DNA of 64,000 nt from a bacterium (lineage in GTDB: Bacteria; Bacteroidota; Ignavibacteria; Ignavibacteriales; Ignavibacteriaceae). Position numbers and translations under genes: made by a program. The stretch covers positions 1,054,001-1,118,000 of the forward strand of contig JADJWC010000002.1 of the NCBI GenBank assembly GCA_016716565.1. Direction: 5' to 3'. This document shows, one piece after another, positions 52,397-62,064 of the stretch. Position 1 is the stretch's first letter; each line of letters opens with the position of its first letter. The notes beneath the pieces were generated by a model. It was not told the origin of the DNA. It was given only the letters and a program-made list of their open reading frames with translations, and searched no databases.

Positions 52397-54604
52397 TTAT
52401 TTCATCAGTAACATTTTCTTTGTCTCAACGAAAGTTCCATTCTGTCCGTTTGCTTTCAGTTGATAAACATAAGTTCCGGACGGAAGGTTGCTTGCATTAA
52501 AATTGATTTTATGATAACCAGCATCAAGAGACTGGTTAATAAGACTCGCAACAAGCTCACCGATAACATTATAAATTTCAACTGAAATATTGCTTGTTTC
52601 TGGAATTGAGAACTCAATTGTTGTTGAAGGATTGAATGGATTAGGATAGTTCTGCATCAGTGCAAAATTTGTTGGCGCGCCAACTTCTGCAAAAACTTCA
52701 TTGCTGTATTCTGTTGTGCCGTCAAAATCAATTTGTTTCAGACGATAGCTATATGAACCCATGGAAAGATTCGCATCAGAGAAAGAATAACTTTTTCTTT
52801 CAGTAGTTGTTCCGAAACCGGGAACAAACCCAACTTCAATCCATCTTTCGTCAAGAGGAGTTTTTCTTTCAACAGAAAATCCTGAATTGTTAGTCTCGGT
52901 AGCTGTTGACCAGTTTAATGTTACCGAATTTTCATTTGCTGATGCGGTAAAAGATTCAAGCTCAACAGGAATCATTGCAAGAGCAAGCAGGTAAGCCTGG
53001 TATGCATCAATTCTTCCAGCACCATATCTGTTATCTTTTCCAGGGTCCCCTTTCTCTACACCAGTCGTTTGAAGAATCATACTAACTTCGGATGGAGTTA
53101 GATTTGGATTTACCGATAAAACAAGCGCAACCGTACCACATGCGTGGGGAGTCGCACCTGAAGTACCGCTGAAGGACGCATAACCGCCACCATTTGTAGT
53201 TGAAGTAGTTCCATTACCCGGCGCAGAGACATCAGGCTTTATTAAACCCATAGAACCAGGTACAGTTTCATAAGGATAATCCTGATAATTCAACGGCATT
53301 GGATAAGGATAACTTGGGTGCAAAATTTGTAAATCTTCCCAGGTAGTTGGACCCCAGGGTGAACTGCTGGCGATAACATCTGTTTGGGCGGTAACATTTC
53401 CAACTCCAATTACTGAACTTAATCCGCCAACTAATGTTTGGTCAGGATGAATCCATGCAGTCGGTGTATTGCCCGGCGCTGAAATATTAAATGGTATTCC
53501 AACAGAATTACCATCATTGCTGGTAGAGTTAGTGTGCACTACACCAGCTGCTAGTTCGAAGTCATTCATTTGTCTATGCATCGGATAATTGGGTTGTGGA
53601 CTAAAATACCATTTGTAACTATGCGAACTGGTAATTACATCCACTCCCGCCGCAACAGAGTATTGAATTGCCAGCCATGAAGTTGATTCACCTCCAAGTT
53701 CACAATTAATTAATTTAGCTTTTGGTGCTACACCAGTTTGAGTTCCATTCGTACCATCACCACAAACAATACCTGCCGTACAGGTTCCGTGAGTTTGAGA
53801 TGAGTTCGGATCGTTGGTGTTAGTATTAAAATCCCAACCTATAAAATCATCTGTATAACCATTTGCATCGTTATCAACACCATTTATATCACCGGGATCA
53901 AAAACCCAGGCCGAGCCATTCCAGATAACAGTCCTGCCATTATTGTTTGCATCTTCACCAAGGTTGTTCCAGATATTATTAATTAAATCGGGATGGTCCC
54001 AGTCACATCCGGAATCATGATTGGCAGCAAGAACTCCCTGACCGCTATCACCAGCAGCCCAAACTGCGGGTGCATTAATTAAAACTAAACCTATTTGAGG
54101 GGCTAAAACATCGCCGGGAAGGACTTCGACTGATTCTTCAGTCGGGTCAGTAACTAAACTTTGATCAAACACGGGATCAAATCTTATTTCTGCAATTTCC
54201 TCAAAATTTTCTGCAAGACTGTAGATAACTTCTGGTACGGCAGAAAATACTATTGTATTTGCAGCCCAGAGAATATCGATTTTACTAACAAGATTTTGCT
54301 GTTTAGCATTTTCAAGATAATTACGGATATCCTGCTGCTGAAAATTTGCATACTCTCTCAATATTCTTACAACTTCCTTCTGCCTTTCTTTTTTTGGAAG
54401 AAAAGCAGTCTGCTGTTTCAGATCATCATAAGAATATTGATCGCGCAATGTGGCATAAACATCTATCATCTCTGTGTTCGCAGCATCAAGTAAAATAGTT
54501 TGAAGATACGGATGTATTACAGAATTGTTAGATTGTGCTTGGGAATTTACTGTAAGTACGAGTATGACAAACAGAGTACACAGGAGGGTAAATATTTTTT
54601 TCAT
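52397..54604 (-). CDS. Secreted S8 subtilisin-like serine peptidase with T9SS sorting domain
   Basis: This is an extracellular protease of about 735 aa from ATG 54604 (AGAGG ahead, a TTG at 54610 being the alternative). It has a signal peptide (MKKIFTLLCTLFVILVLTVN), a pro-region to about 170, and then the S8 domain. The triad is Asp in NHDSGCDWDHPDL (about 196), His in HGTCTAGIV (about 271) and Ser in GTSGATPHACG (about 479). A fibronectin-like domain (VELESFTASANENSVTLNW, about 555-640) precedes the T9SS type A sorting domain (NYPNPFNPSTTIEFSIP ... TKKMLLMK). It should be exported by Sec and type IX secretion. The gene is alone, with repeats at its 3' end. Confidence 0.9.
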   Translation of the reverse strand: MKKIFTLLCTLFVILVLTVNSQAQSNNSVIHPYLQTILLDAANTEMIDVYATLRDQYSYDDLKQQTAFLPKKERQKEVVRILREYANFQQQDIRNYLENAKQQNLVSKIDILWAANTIVFSAVPEVIYSLAENFEEIAEIRFDPVFDQSLVTDPTEESVEVLPGDVLAPQIGLVLINAPAVWAAGDSGQGVLAANHDSGCDWDHPDLINNIWNNLGEDANNNGRTVIWNGSAWVFDPGDINGVDNDANGYTDDFIGWDFNTNTNDPNSSQTHGTCTAGIVCGDGTNGTQTGVAPKAKLINCELGGESTSWLAIQYSVAAGVDVITSSHSYKWYFSPQPNYPMHRQMNDFELAAGVVHTNSTSNDGNSVGIPFNISAPGNTPTAWIHPDQTLVGGLSSVIGVGNVTAQTDVIASSSPWGPTTWEDLQILHPSYPYPMPLNYQDYPYETVPGSMGLIKPDVSAPGNGTTSTTNGGGYASFSGTSGATPHACGTVALVLSVNPNLTPSEVSMILQTTGVEKGDPGKDNRYGAGRIDAYQAYLLALAMIPVELESFTASANENSVTLNWSTATETNNSGFSVERKTPLDERWIEVGFVPGFGTTTERKSYSFSDANLSMGSYSYRLKQIDFDGTTEYSNEVFAEVGAPTNFALMQNYPNPFNPSTTIEFSIPETSNISVEIYNVIGELVASLINQSLDAGYHKINFNASNLPSGTYVYQLKANGQNGTFVETKKMLLMK

Positions 54605-54834
54605 ATACAACCTCTAAGTTTTTGTATTAGGAATAATATTTCGAAAATAAAAATGCTCTTTTTTTTTGCTAATATCAACTCTCTGCTACAATTTATTTAG
54701 TATTACCAAGATAATTTGATGTCTCGTATATAATGTAGAAAAAGCATAATTTAAGAAAAAAAATGAGAAAATTTGAGGGAGGAATTAAAACAAGTTTTAC
54801 ACACAAAGAATAGAACTAGAAACTGGACTAAAAT

Positions 54835-55545
54835 CTAATTATTAAGCAGAATTTTATTTATACTGTCTATTTTTTTTGCGACCTCCTTCTTTTCTTCACC
54901 TGTTAGTTCCAGTTTCCTTATATCCATATATTCTCTGAGAGCTTCTTCATATAATTCTTTCTCATAAAGTAAATCCGCGAAGAATATCCTGAATGAAGGT
55001 ATTTGTTTCGAATCCGGGTATTTTCTGTAAGTTTCTTTAGCGAACACAATAGATGATTCTTTGAATCCGTTTTTTGCTAATTGAACCGCACCGTTTAATC
55101 TTTTAATTCCAAAATTATCATCCTTCAAATCCAAATTTTTTCCTTCTCCCTCTTTATCTCCATAAACCGCTGTGTTGCTGGAGTTATTTTTGCCATTTGT
55201 TTTGGGCGCGTTGATCATATCTTCCATCGCAAGCGCTAGTAGAAGTTCATCAGTACTCATTAGCTTGATACTGGACAATGCAACCGCTGAAAGCTCTCCC
55301 AGACTAAATATCTGCTCCGCTCTTTTTATTTGGACAGAGGATCTTTCGCCTGTTATTACAAAGTCGGTTGGCTCCAAGCTGAATTCTTCTTTCAACACAT
55401 TCCACTCTTCGGATATTGCAGTCCGGTACTTTACATCTCCTTTGATATTTACTGCACTAAATTGTTGTGCAAGTGTAGAGGATAGGAACAAAATTGATAG
55501 TAAAAAAATTTTCATAATAAAACGGGATTTTATTTCATTTATCAT
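54835..55545 (-). CDS. FecR-like/TPR-like exported protein, function unknown
   Basis: This exported protein of about 236 aa has a signal peptide (FIMKIFLLSILFLSSTLAQ) and a FecR-like beta segment (SAVNIKGDVKYRTAISEEW ... LEPTDFVITGERSSVQI, about 27-90). A polar linker and a helical C-terminal half with TPR-like pairs follow (FADLLYEKELYEEALREYM). I chose ATG 55545 because AAGGAGAAGG lies 4 nt ahead. An upstream ATG at 55569 overlaps the barrel gene. No named function is recognised. It is the last gene of an operon with the barrel-transglutaminase protein (13-nt gap) and a lipoprotein. Confidence 0.65.
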   Translation of the reverse strand: MINEIKSRFIMKIFLLSILFLSSTLAQQFSAVNIKGDVKYRTAISEEWNVLKEEFSLEPTDFVITGERSSVQIKRAEQIFSLGELSAVALSSIKLMSTDELLLALAMEDMINAPKTNGKNNSSNTAVYGDKEGEGKNLDLKDDNFGIKRLNGAVQLAKNGFKESSIVFAKETYRKYPDSKQIPSFRIFFADLLYEKELYEEALREYMDIRKLELTGEEKKEVAKKIDSINKILLNN

Positions 55546-55558
55546 TTTACCTTCTCCT

Positions 55559-57583
55559 TTAATAAACATCTATTATTTGAACTTTACCGGTTGATATACC
55601 AAGCTCTTCAATAGCTTCAGCATTAAATTTTTTAACGCCTGTATTCCAGGCCTCATCAAAATTGGTCAGAGAAGTAGTCTCAAGCGGTATCCAGACTTCC
55701 TGTTTACCATTAGAATCACTTCTGATAAAATATTTTGAATCATTATTGGTTATAAGCTGTGCTTGCTGTGGAGAGAGATTTGTGTTGAAAAGAACATTGA
55801 CATGTCTTACCTCGCCATTTGTTTTGTAATCGACGAGCGCTGTTTGCACACCAACACTTTCCAACAATGAGCAGTAAGCAACACTTAAATCATCACAGTC
55901 GCCACCTTTAAGCTCGATTGTTTGCTTCGGGAACTGAACATACTCTGCAGTTGCTCTGGGATCGGCGGTATACACAAGGTTTTTAACAAAATTATTAAAC
56001 AATAATTTAGCTTTGTTAAAAGGTGCGAGCACGCCGGGTAAGGTATCCAGTAACGTCTTGTAATCGCTTAAAATATTTTTTGAAAAATTGATCGAGAACT
56101 CCGGATCCCTGAATATGAAATAACGAAGATTAGCAACATTTCCATCCCAGGAATTCATACTATTAATTAATGATGCTTTCTGCATCTGGTCATCCGGTTC
56201 ATTTGCCGATGCTGTTACATAAAAATCAGCATAAGATAAAACAGTTTTCTCGACTATAATTTTTTCCGGAATTATCATGTAAAACGGAACTGTCACAGTA
56301 TCTCCCGGCGGAATCAACTGCGGAGGCGACTGAATTCTTTCTTCGTTTATTCCTTCAATCCTTACAGAAGGAGTAACGCTGACGGTTTCATTAGAAATGT
56401 TCACAACTTTTCCGAATGCAAATGGCTCATCGACATACTTATCAAAAAAAGCAGGATAAATTTCTTTTACTATTTCAACATCAATCAACTCAACTTTCCG
56501 TTCAGGTGTGCCGCTGATATTAACTGAAAGTGAGAGAACTACTTTGTCGAAACTATATCGATTATTCATGATGTTGTGAATTCCCTCTTCAGAGAATTTT
56601 GAGAAGCTTGCATTGGAATTTCTTTCTGAAAAATATTTTACTCCGCTTAAAAGAATTTCAAACAGATCGGTTCTGTAACCCAAAGCAGGGATAATTCCCG
56701 CAATAAAAGGTTCCTGATATTTGTCGTGAAATGCTGTTAGTCCATAAACAAATTGATTTGCAAAGCCTGTCATACCTAATTGAAATGAACTGGAAGTCTC
56801 ATAAATCGCGTGAAGATTAAAATATTCATCGGGTTGGTAGCTTGCAGATATTATCGCAGCTATATCTTGCTTCATTTCAAATCCCTGAAACTCTTCGGCA
56901 TCCGGCTCATCACCAAAATTCATCAGATTTACAGATGAAAGTCTGAACAAAAAATTATCATTCAAAATATAATTAACGCCAATATCTGCTTTCCAGTAGT
57001 TAACTTCTTCGCCTAAAGATTCGCGAACAAGATATAACGTATCTCCGAATACAGGTTTGACAATTTCACGATTAAAATCCTGATTGAAAAAACGAAACGT
57101 AAATCCTGCACTGAATTGCTCATTAAATGAATACGAATAACCCAATCCGAATAATTCCCTATACTTATAATTTGCTTCCAACGATTGAGTTGTTGTATCA
57201 TTAATAATTATAGACTCTCCGGTTGCAAACAAAAACTCTTTCTGATAACCCGGTGTATAGCGTATTGATAAAATGTGATTTCCTATCCTCTTTGCCAGTG
57301 CAAGCAGGTAGAGATTCGTATTTATTTCTATTTCCGAATTATCTGTTGCAAGATCATCCGGCATTGGTGAAATTGATTTTCTGGAGAATTCAGCTCCGTA
57401 CTGTAATGATATGCCCCAGTCTTTTAATGAAGAGTAGTTTGAAACATTACTCTCATAATTATAGTAAGGAGTTGTAAATGATTCAGGCATCCCCCAATAA
57501 CCGTTCAACCCGAATGAATTCTGGGATAATATTTTTGAATTCAACATCATTACCGATATAAGAATTATGTGAATATATCTCAA
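55559..57583 (-). CDS. Outer-membrane barrel protein with C-terminal transglutaminase-like domain
   Basis: The 674-aa protein has a signal peptide (RYIHIILISVMMLNSKILS). It has an N-terminal beta-barrel part of about 310 residues (YGAEFSRKSISPM, LGYSYSFNEQFSAGFTFRFF, YFNLHAIYETSSSFQLGMTGF), resembling the FadL/PorV-like all-beta proteins of this phylum. An Ig-like stretch (about 350-450) follows. The C-terminal domain contains GGDCDDLSVAYCSLLESVGV (catalytic-type Cys near 562), RHVNVLF (His near 593) and WIPLETTS (about 631), a transglutaminase-like pattern with Glu where Asp is usual. TTG is the start (57583), overlapping the lipoprotein stop by 4 nt. The mix of barrel and transglutaminase-like domain in one chain is unusual. 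Confidence 0.6.
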   Translation of the reverse strand: MRYIHIILISVMMLNSKILSQNSFGLNGYWGMPESFTTPYYNYESNVSNYSSLKDWGISLQYGAEFSRKSISPMPDDLATDNSEIEINTNLYLLALAKRIGNHILSIRYTPGYQKEFLFATGESIIINDTTTQSLEANYKYRELFGLGYSYSFNEQFSAGFTFRFFNQDFNREIVKPVFGDTLYLVRESLGEEVNYWKADIGVNYILNDNFLFRLSSVNLMNFGDEPDAEEFQGFEMKQDIAAIISASYQPDEYFNLHAIYETSSSFQLGMTGFANQFVYGLTAFHDKYQEPFIAGIIPALGYRTDLFEILLSGVKYFSERNSNASFSKFSEEGIHNIMNNRYSFDKVVLSLSVNISGTPERKVELIDVEIVKEIYPAFFDKYVDEPFAFGKVVNISNETVSVTPSVRIEGINEERIQSPPQLIPPGDTVTVPFYMIIPEKIIVEKTVLSYADFYVTASANEPDDQMQKASLINSMNSWDGNVANLRYFIFRDPEFSINFSKNILSDYKTLLDTLPGVLAPFNKAKLLFNNFVKNLVYTADPRATAEYVQFPKQTIELKGGDCDDLSVAYCSLLESVGVQTALVDYKTNGEVRHVNVLFNTNLSPQQAQLITNNDSKYFIRSDSNGKQEVWIPLETTSLTNFDEAWNTGVKKFNAEAIEELGISTGKVQIIDVY

Positions 57584-58488
57584 GGAATATCTATAACTAT
57601 GCTGTGAATGCTTTGTGAAGAAACCAGTAATTCGTTGCTGCCGCTGCCGCGATAATTCTCATAACTCCGTACGAAAGTAAAAACAATCCTTTCAAATCGT
57701 TCCAAAGGAAGTTCGTTAAGAAACCGGGCGGGGATATTCATTTCTCCATCATCCCGCGTTTTCAACCTGTAGACAGGAATTGATTGAAGCTGACCCGGAC
57801 GCATCAGACTGATAACCATAGTAACTTTCCCGACACCGCTGCTGTTCCAATTTAATTTGGCAGCAAGATTTTTATTAATTCTGTTTCCATTGAGAGTTAC
57901 ACTACCAATAATCTCAGGAGGTGTAAGGATTGTGAAAGAAATATTCTCTCCGGGCAGAATAGGATCAAATTCAAAACTGACGCTGGAATTATAACTAAAG
58001 TAGAAAGGATCCGGATAGCCACCGAAGATATTATAAAGCACGTATTTAAATCCAATCAGCGTGTCCATAGGAATTCCATTATCTCTGTATCTTATTTTAT
58101 AAGGAACAATATGGGATTCCGTACCATTGAATTTGATAGTTCCGGGGATTATAGTTTTATATGCAAGCAGTCTTCCATCAGAATAATTAATAGGTTTCGA
58201 TTTGTCAAAAAACATAGCCTGTGCAAGTGAAAATTCATCAGTATTATTTCTGCTTGTTATTTTTATCCCGCTTACGGAAATCAGGTTTGTTATCCCAGTA
58301 AGATTTTGCGTTATTCCTGAGGTATCAACTCCACTTATTACATTTTGATCATCAAGGTCTTTGTTAAGCAATTCAACTTCAAAATCATCTGATGTATCGT
58401 CAATAAGTTGAGTCGGTGCAGGCTTATCACAGCTTACCAGCAGAAAAATACTGCTAAGGATTAATGAATATGTAAATAACTTTTTCAT
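57580..58488 (-). CDS. Lipoprotein, function unknown
   Basis: The 302-aa lipoprotein has a signal peptide with lipobox LLVSC (about residues 16-20). The mature region is about 280 residues, beta-rich (ILPGENISFTILTPPEIIGS, KVTMVISLMRPGQLQSIPVY) and without a known motif. The stop overlaps the TTG start of the barrel-transglutaminase gene, so the pair is coupled. It may be the anchoring or substrate-holding partner of the operon. This is inference only. Confidence 0.65.
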   Translation of the reverse strand: MKKLFTYSLILSSIFLLVSCDKPAPTQLIDDTSDDFEVELLNKDLDDQNVISGVDTSGITQNLTGITNLISVSGIKITSRNNTDEFSLAQAMFFDKSKPINYSDGRLLAYKTIIPGTIKFNGTESHIVPYKIRYRDNGIPMDTLIGFKYVLYNIFGGYPDPFYFSYNSSVSFEFDPILPGENISFTILTPPEIIGSVTLNGNRINKNLAAKLNWNSSGVGKVTMVISLMRPGQLQSIPVYRLKTRDDGEMNIPARFLNELPLERFERIVFTFVRSYENYRGSGSNELLVSSQSIHSIVIDIP

Positions 58489-58542
58489 AACAGTTAAAAT
58501 TTATGTTTGAAACTTTTTAATAGCAATCCGATTTTTATTTAA

Positions 58543-58615
58543 CTTCTCCCTGCAAAAAAGTCTCCCCCTCCCGCGTTAAAAGGAGGGGGATGTGGAGAGG
58601 ACGTGTGCAGGGAAG
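58543..58615. repeat. Long imperfect hairpin (MITE- or REP-like)
   Basis: The outer arms CTTCTCCCTGCA (58543-58554) and TGCAGGGAAG (58606-58615) pair, and the inner arms CCCCCTCC (58564-58571) and GGAGGGGG (58582-58589) form a G/C-rich core. The core word is common in dispersed palindromes of other genomes. It lies between two lipoprotein genes and may also terminate the upstream one. Confidence 0.6.
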
Positions 58616-58646
58616 CTCAATTCCTCTTAATCAATTCTTATTCAAA

Positions 58647-59597
58647 TTATGGATGAACGAAATACGGTATTCCCCAGGATTCGGTTTCCACAGGTGCTGC
58701 GTCATCTTTTATGACCTGCTTGGGCAGGGCATTTATAATTGCATGATAAAATCCCGGCCATTGGTGCGTCGTGAATGTTTGCTCATATACTTTGTCGAAA
58801 CCGTTTCCATTTGGAGTTGAAGAAACCAAATCAAATAATTTTTTTACTCTGTGCTTAATCCACCTGTTGGCTCCCCACGTAAGTGAAACAAAATCATCTT
58901 CTTCAAAGGCACTATATACTTCAACACGAATGGTTGCTGAATCTCCCCGACCGATGAATGGAATATTGTGCCACCAGCCCCAGCCTCTTCGCAGATAATA
59001 ATCATTCGGGGAATCTATTACGAGAGTATCTCCGTTAGATAAAAAGATAGTTGTTTTAGTAATGTCAATATTCGGACTTTGTGTTCCACCTTCAGGAAGA
59101 GATATTGCAGCGAGTATCCAGTTTTTACGCGGGTACGGTGTATTATTAATTTTCTTGAATATCAGATTCTGTGTAACAACTGCAGTGAATGGTTTCTTAA
59201 TTAAGGTATCGGGCTCGGTAGCATTTGAATCGTAGGAAGCAGCAATTAGTAATAAGCCTTCAAAAGTTTTTGTAAGTGTTCCGTATGCGACGGTATCCTG
59301 AAAATCTATGCTCAGCGTTCTGTTTATTAAGCGCATCTTCTGACCAACGCGGAACGGATAAATCTCCGCACTGACTTTACCTAAAAAATCCATCACTCCT
59401 TCTTCATCATAATTGTAATCGAAAGAAGTAAGTGAAGAATCTTCATCAACAATTTTTTCTAATGCTGCGCGGTCAGTTGTTGGTTCGGTATCATCCGGAT
59501 CAACCACCATTTCATCCTGGCATCTGACGAACAATGCCAGCATCATCAAAGCAAAGAATGCCATAATATACCGGTGAAGGTTGCTTTGTTTTTTCAT
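58647..59597 (-). CDS. Lipoprotein, function unknown
   Basis: This protein of about 316 aa has a signal peptide and lipobox (FALMMLALFVRC, Cys about 22), an acidic linker (DEMVVDPDDTEPTTDRAALE) and a beta-rich body with aromatic clusters (GWGWWHNIPFIGRGDSATIR). I cannot name a family. ATG 59597 is preferred over an upstream frame start at 59687 because CAGGAG lies before it and the lipobox sits correctly. It stands alone, before the long hairpin, and is close to the other lipoprotein gene on the same strand. Confidence 0.6.
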   Translation of the reverse strand: MKKQSNLHRYIMAFFALMMLALFVRCQDEMVVDPDDTEPTTDRAALEKIVDEDSSLTSFDYNYDEEGVMDFLGKVSAEIYPFRVGQKMRLINRTLSIDFQDTVAYGTLTKTFEGLLLIAASYDSNATEPDTLIKKPFTAVVTQNLIFKKINNTPYPRKNWILAAISLPEGGTQSPNIDITKTTIFLSNGDTLVIDSPNDYYLRRGWGWWHNIPFIGRGDSATIRVEVYSAFEEDDFVSLTWGANRWIKHRVKKLFDLVSSTPNGNGFDKVYEQTFTTHQWPGFYHAIINALPKQVIKDDAAPVETESWGIPYFVHP

Positions 59598-59831
59598 TTT
59601 AGAACTCCTGTAAAATGATTGTAAATGATTATTTATTTTCCCAAATCCTCTCATTATCTGAATTTGAATAAATAAGTATTGTGCCAATACCAGTCAATTT
59701 GTTAAATCATTTGCTTACAAGGCATTAAAAGGAAAGGATCAATTTCCATCTGCATGGAAAACAATGGGGAATGCATGAAATCCCATTTTTATGCAGGATT
59801 ACAGAAGGAAGAAGTGGACTATAAAACAAAA

Positions 59832-59853
59832 AAGGCGACCTTTCGATCGCCTT
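59832..59853 (-). terminator. Intrinsic terminator of the thioredoxin gene
   Basis: AAGGCGA (59832-59838) pairs with TCGCCTT (59847-59853). TTTTTTGTTTT follows on the minus strand, 9 nt after the stop. Confidence 0.86.
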
Positions 59854-59861
59854 CAAAATTT

Positions 59862-60317
59862 TTATAGAAAAGATTTTATATGTTCAACGTATTTAACAGC
59901 ACCACCTGGTTGGTAACCTGTCTGAGCTACAAGCTTGCCCTGACCGTCAATTAACAAAATAGTTGGAAATCCCTGAATGCCGTATTTCTGTGCGAGCATA
60001 TTATTGTATGATTTAGTTTCCTGTGACTGTTCAATGTTTTTCGGGAAGTCAAGCATAACCAACACTAAGTTATCCTTTGCATATGTTTCAAATTCTTTCT
60101 GCTGAAAAACTTCCGCACTTAATCTCTTACACCAGATGCACCAGTCGCTGCCAGTGAAATTAACAAGCACAGCTTTGTTTTCTTTCTTTGCCTGTTCAAT
60201 AGCTTTTTCAAGATTGCTCGTCCAGTTAAGATTTCCGGTCGTTGAAGCTGACTGACCGTTGTTACAAGAAGTAAATAAAAATACTAAAAGAACTAAAAGT
60301 GCCAATATCTGTTTCAA
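59862..60317 (-). CDS. Thioredoxin-fold lipoprotein
   Basis: The 151-aa protein has a lipoprotein signal (QILALLVLLVFLFTSC) and a thioredoxin-like domain with the active site WCIWCKRL (CxxC, Cys61/Cys64 region) preceded by NFTGSD, then FPTILLIDGQGK with the cis-Pro. It resembles DsbD-gamma or SoxW-type periplasmic oxidoreductases. The TTG start (60317) has AGGAG 8 nt ahead. Its partner is not evident. It is monocistronic with its own terminator. Confidence 0.85.
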   Translation of the reverse strand: MKQILALLVLLVFLFTSCNNGQSASTTGNLNWTSNLEKAIEQAKKENKAVLVNFTGSDWCIWCKRLSAEVFQQKEFETYAKDNLVLVMLDFPKNIEQSQETKSYNNMLAQKYGIQGFPTILLIDGQGKLVAQTGYQPGGAVKYVEHIKSFL

Positions 60318-60417
60318 ACCAGGTCTCCTGTTTTTGGGTTATCTAAAATATTTTTACGGTTATTTGATACAATAATTAGTATAAAGATTCAGAAATTCAT
60401 ATTGATAATCAGGGTAA

Positions 60418-61962
60418 TTATGCTTCCTCAACATCAATATTTTCTACTTTTTTAGGTTTTGGAGGGCGTTCATAAAGTTGAGTCAATCCGAAATAATGCT
60501 TGGAAAGACTTTCACCTATTTGATCCCACGTAAATCTCCAGCTCCAGTTACCGCCTGTAGTGCTTGGGAAATTCATCCTCGCTTCGGTTCCCAGTTTTAA
60601 AATGTCCTGCATCGGGATAATTACAATGTTTGCAACTGATGCATAAGCTATACGAATGAGTTCGGATAAAATATCTTCACCGAAATAATTTAAGTACACT
60701 TGTGCATGTTCAAAAATATCATTCTTTCCATTATTTGATTTTTCCTTTTCGAAATAAGCACGAGTTGTGTCGTTATCGTGTGTGCCTGTATAAACCACAC
60801 AATTCGGTACGAAGTTGTGTGGAAGAAATTTCGTTTCCATATTTGTTCCGAATGCAAACTGTAAAACCTTCATCCCCGGAAAGCCAAAATTATCACGAAG
60901 AGCTTCCACCGGAGGCGTTATGACTCCAAGATCTTCGGCAAGAATTGGAAGTTCACCCAAATATTTATTTAAAGTGCTGAATAATTTTTCACCGGGTGCT
61001 TTTACCCATTTTCCATTTATCGCAGTTTTTTCTCCGCCGGGAATTTTCCAGTAAGCTTCAAACCCGCGGAAGTGATCTATCCGAACAATATCCACAAGAT
61101 CAAACAAGCTGGAAAATCTTTTTCGCCACCAAAGGAAATCATCTTTTTCCATTTCATCCCATTTGTAAAGAGGATTTCCCCACAGCTGTCCGGTTTCGCT
61201 AAAATAATCTGGTGGGACGCCTGCAATAAAAGTTAAACTTCCTTCTTCATCAACAGTAAAAAGTTTTTTATTCGACCAGAGATCCGAACTGTCGTACGCA
61301 ATGAAGATTGGCATATCACCGATGATCTTAATCCCTTTTTTGTTTGCATACTTTCTTAATGAATTCCACTGTTTGAAGAATATAAACTGAATAAATTTAT
61401 GATATTCAATTTCATCAGTAAGTTTTTTCGTCCACTCTGCTAAAACTTTTTTATCCCTGTGAACGAGACCTTTTTCCCAGCTGCTCCAAACTGCACCGCC
61501 GTGATGATCTTTGCAAGCCATAAACAGTGCGAAATCTTCAAGCCACTCATTCTGCGCTTCACAGAACTTTTGAAAGTCTTCCTTTACAGCAGCAGAATTG
61601 TTTTTGAAATTGTTGTAAGCTTTTTTCAAAAGTGATTTTTTGAATTCTATAACTTGTCCGTAATCAATTTTCTTTGGATCGGATTGCGTTGGATTTTTCA
61701 GGTCATCTTCTGTAAGAAAATTATCTTCCATTAATTTTTCAGGACTGACAAGAAGCGGATTTCCGGCAAATGCAGAAAAGCATTGATACGGAGAATCACC
61801 ATACCCAGTTGGACCAAGCGGAAATGTCTGCCAGAGAGTTTGTCCGGCATCTTTTAGAAAATCAATAAACTTAAAAGCTTCGTTGCCAAGGTCACCAATT
61901 CCGAAATTTCCGGGAAGAGAGGTTGGGTGAAGCAGAATACCTGCACTACGATTGAATTTCAT
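60418..61962 (-). CDS. malQ: 4-alpha-glucanotransferase
   Basis: MalQ (GH77) transfers alpha-1,4-glucan segments in glycogen/maltodextrin metabolism. The 514-aa protein has the family start GILLHPTSLPGNFGIGDLG (about 9-27), LWQTFPLGPTGYGDSPYQ, VRIDHFRGFEAYW with the nucleophile Asp, LAEDLGVITP with the acid/base Glu, and YTGTHDNDT with the transition-state Asp. No glycogen phosphorylase, glgB or maltose transporter is adjacent. The gene ends 100 nt before the thioredoxin gene. Confidence 0.96.
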   Translation of the reverse strand: MKFNRSAGILLHPTSLPGNFGIGDLGNEAFKFIDFLKDAGQTLWQTFPLGPTGYGDSPYQCFSAFAGNPLLVSPEKLMEDNFLTEDDLKNPTQSDPKKIDYGQVIEFKKSLLKKAYNNFKNNSAAVKEDFQKFCEAQNEWLEDFALFMACKDHHGGAVWSSWEKGLVHRDKKVLAEWTKKLTDEIEYHKFIQFIFFKQWNSLRKYANKKGIKIIGDMPIFIAYDSSDLWSNKKLFTVDEEGSLTFIAGVPPDYFSETGQLWGNPLYKWDEMEKDDFLWWRKRFSSLFDLVDIVRIDHFRGFEAYWKIPGGEKTAINGKWVKAPGEKLFSTLNKYLGELPILAEDLGVITPPVEALRDNFGFPGMKVLQFAFGTNMETKFLPHNFVPNCVVYTGTHDNDTTRAYFEKEKSNNGKNDIFEHAQVYLNYFGEDILSELIRIAYASVANIVIIPMQDILKLGTEARMNFPSTTGGNWSWRFTWDQIGESLSKHYFGLTQLYERPPKPKKVENIDVEEA

Positions 61963-62018
61963 TATTACCTTAAAAAATTTTAAGCATTAAAATACTGACG
62001 CATCGTAGAAAATAAAAA

Positions 62019-62040
62019 ATCCCGCCTGTTACAGCGGGAT
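62019..62040 (-). terminator. Intrinsic terminator after the 62065-62640 gene
   Basis: ATCCCGC (62019-62025) pairs with GCGGGAT (62034-62040). TTTTTTATTTT follows on the minus strand. Confidence 0.86.
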
Positions 62041-62064
62041 CAAATAAATTTCAATAAAATAAAA

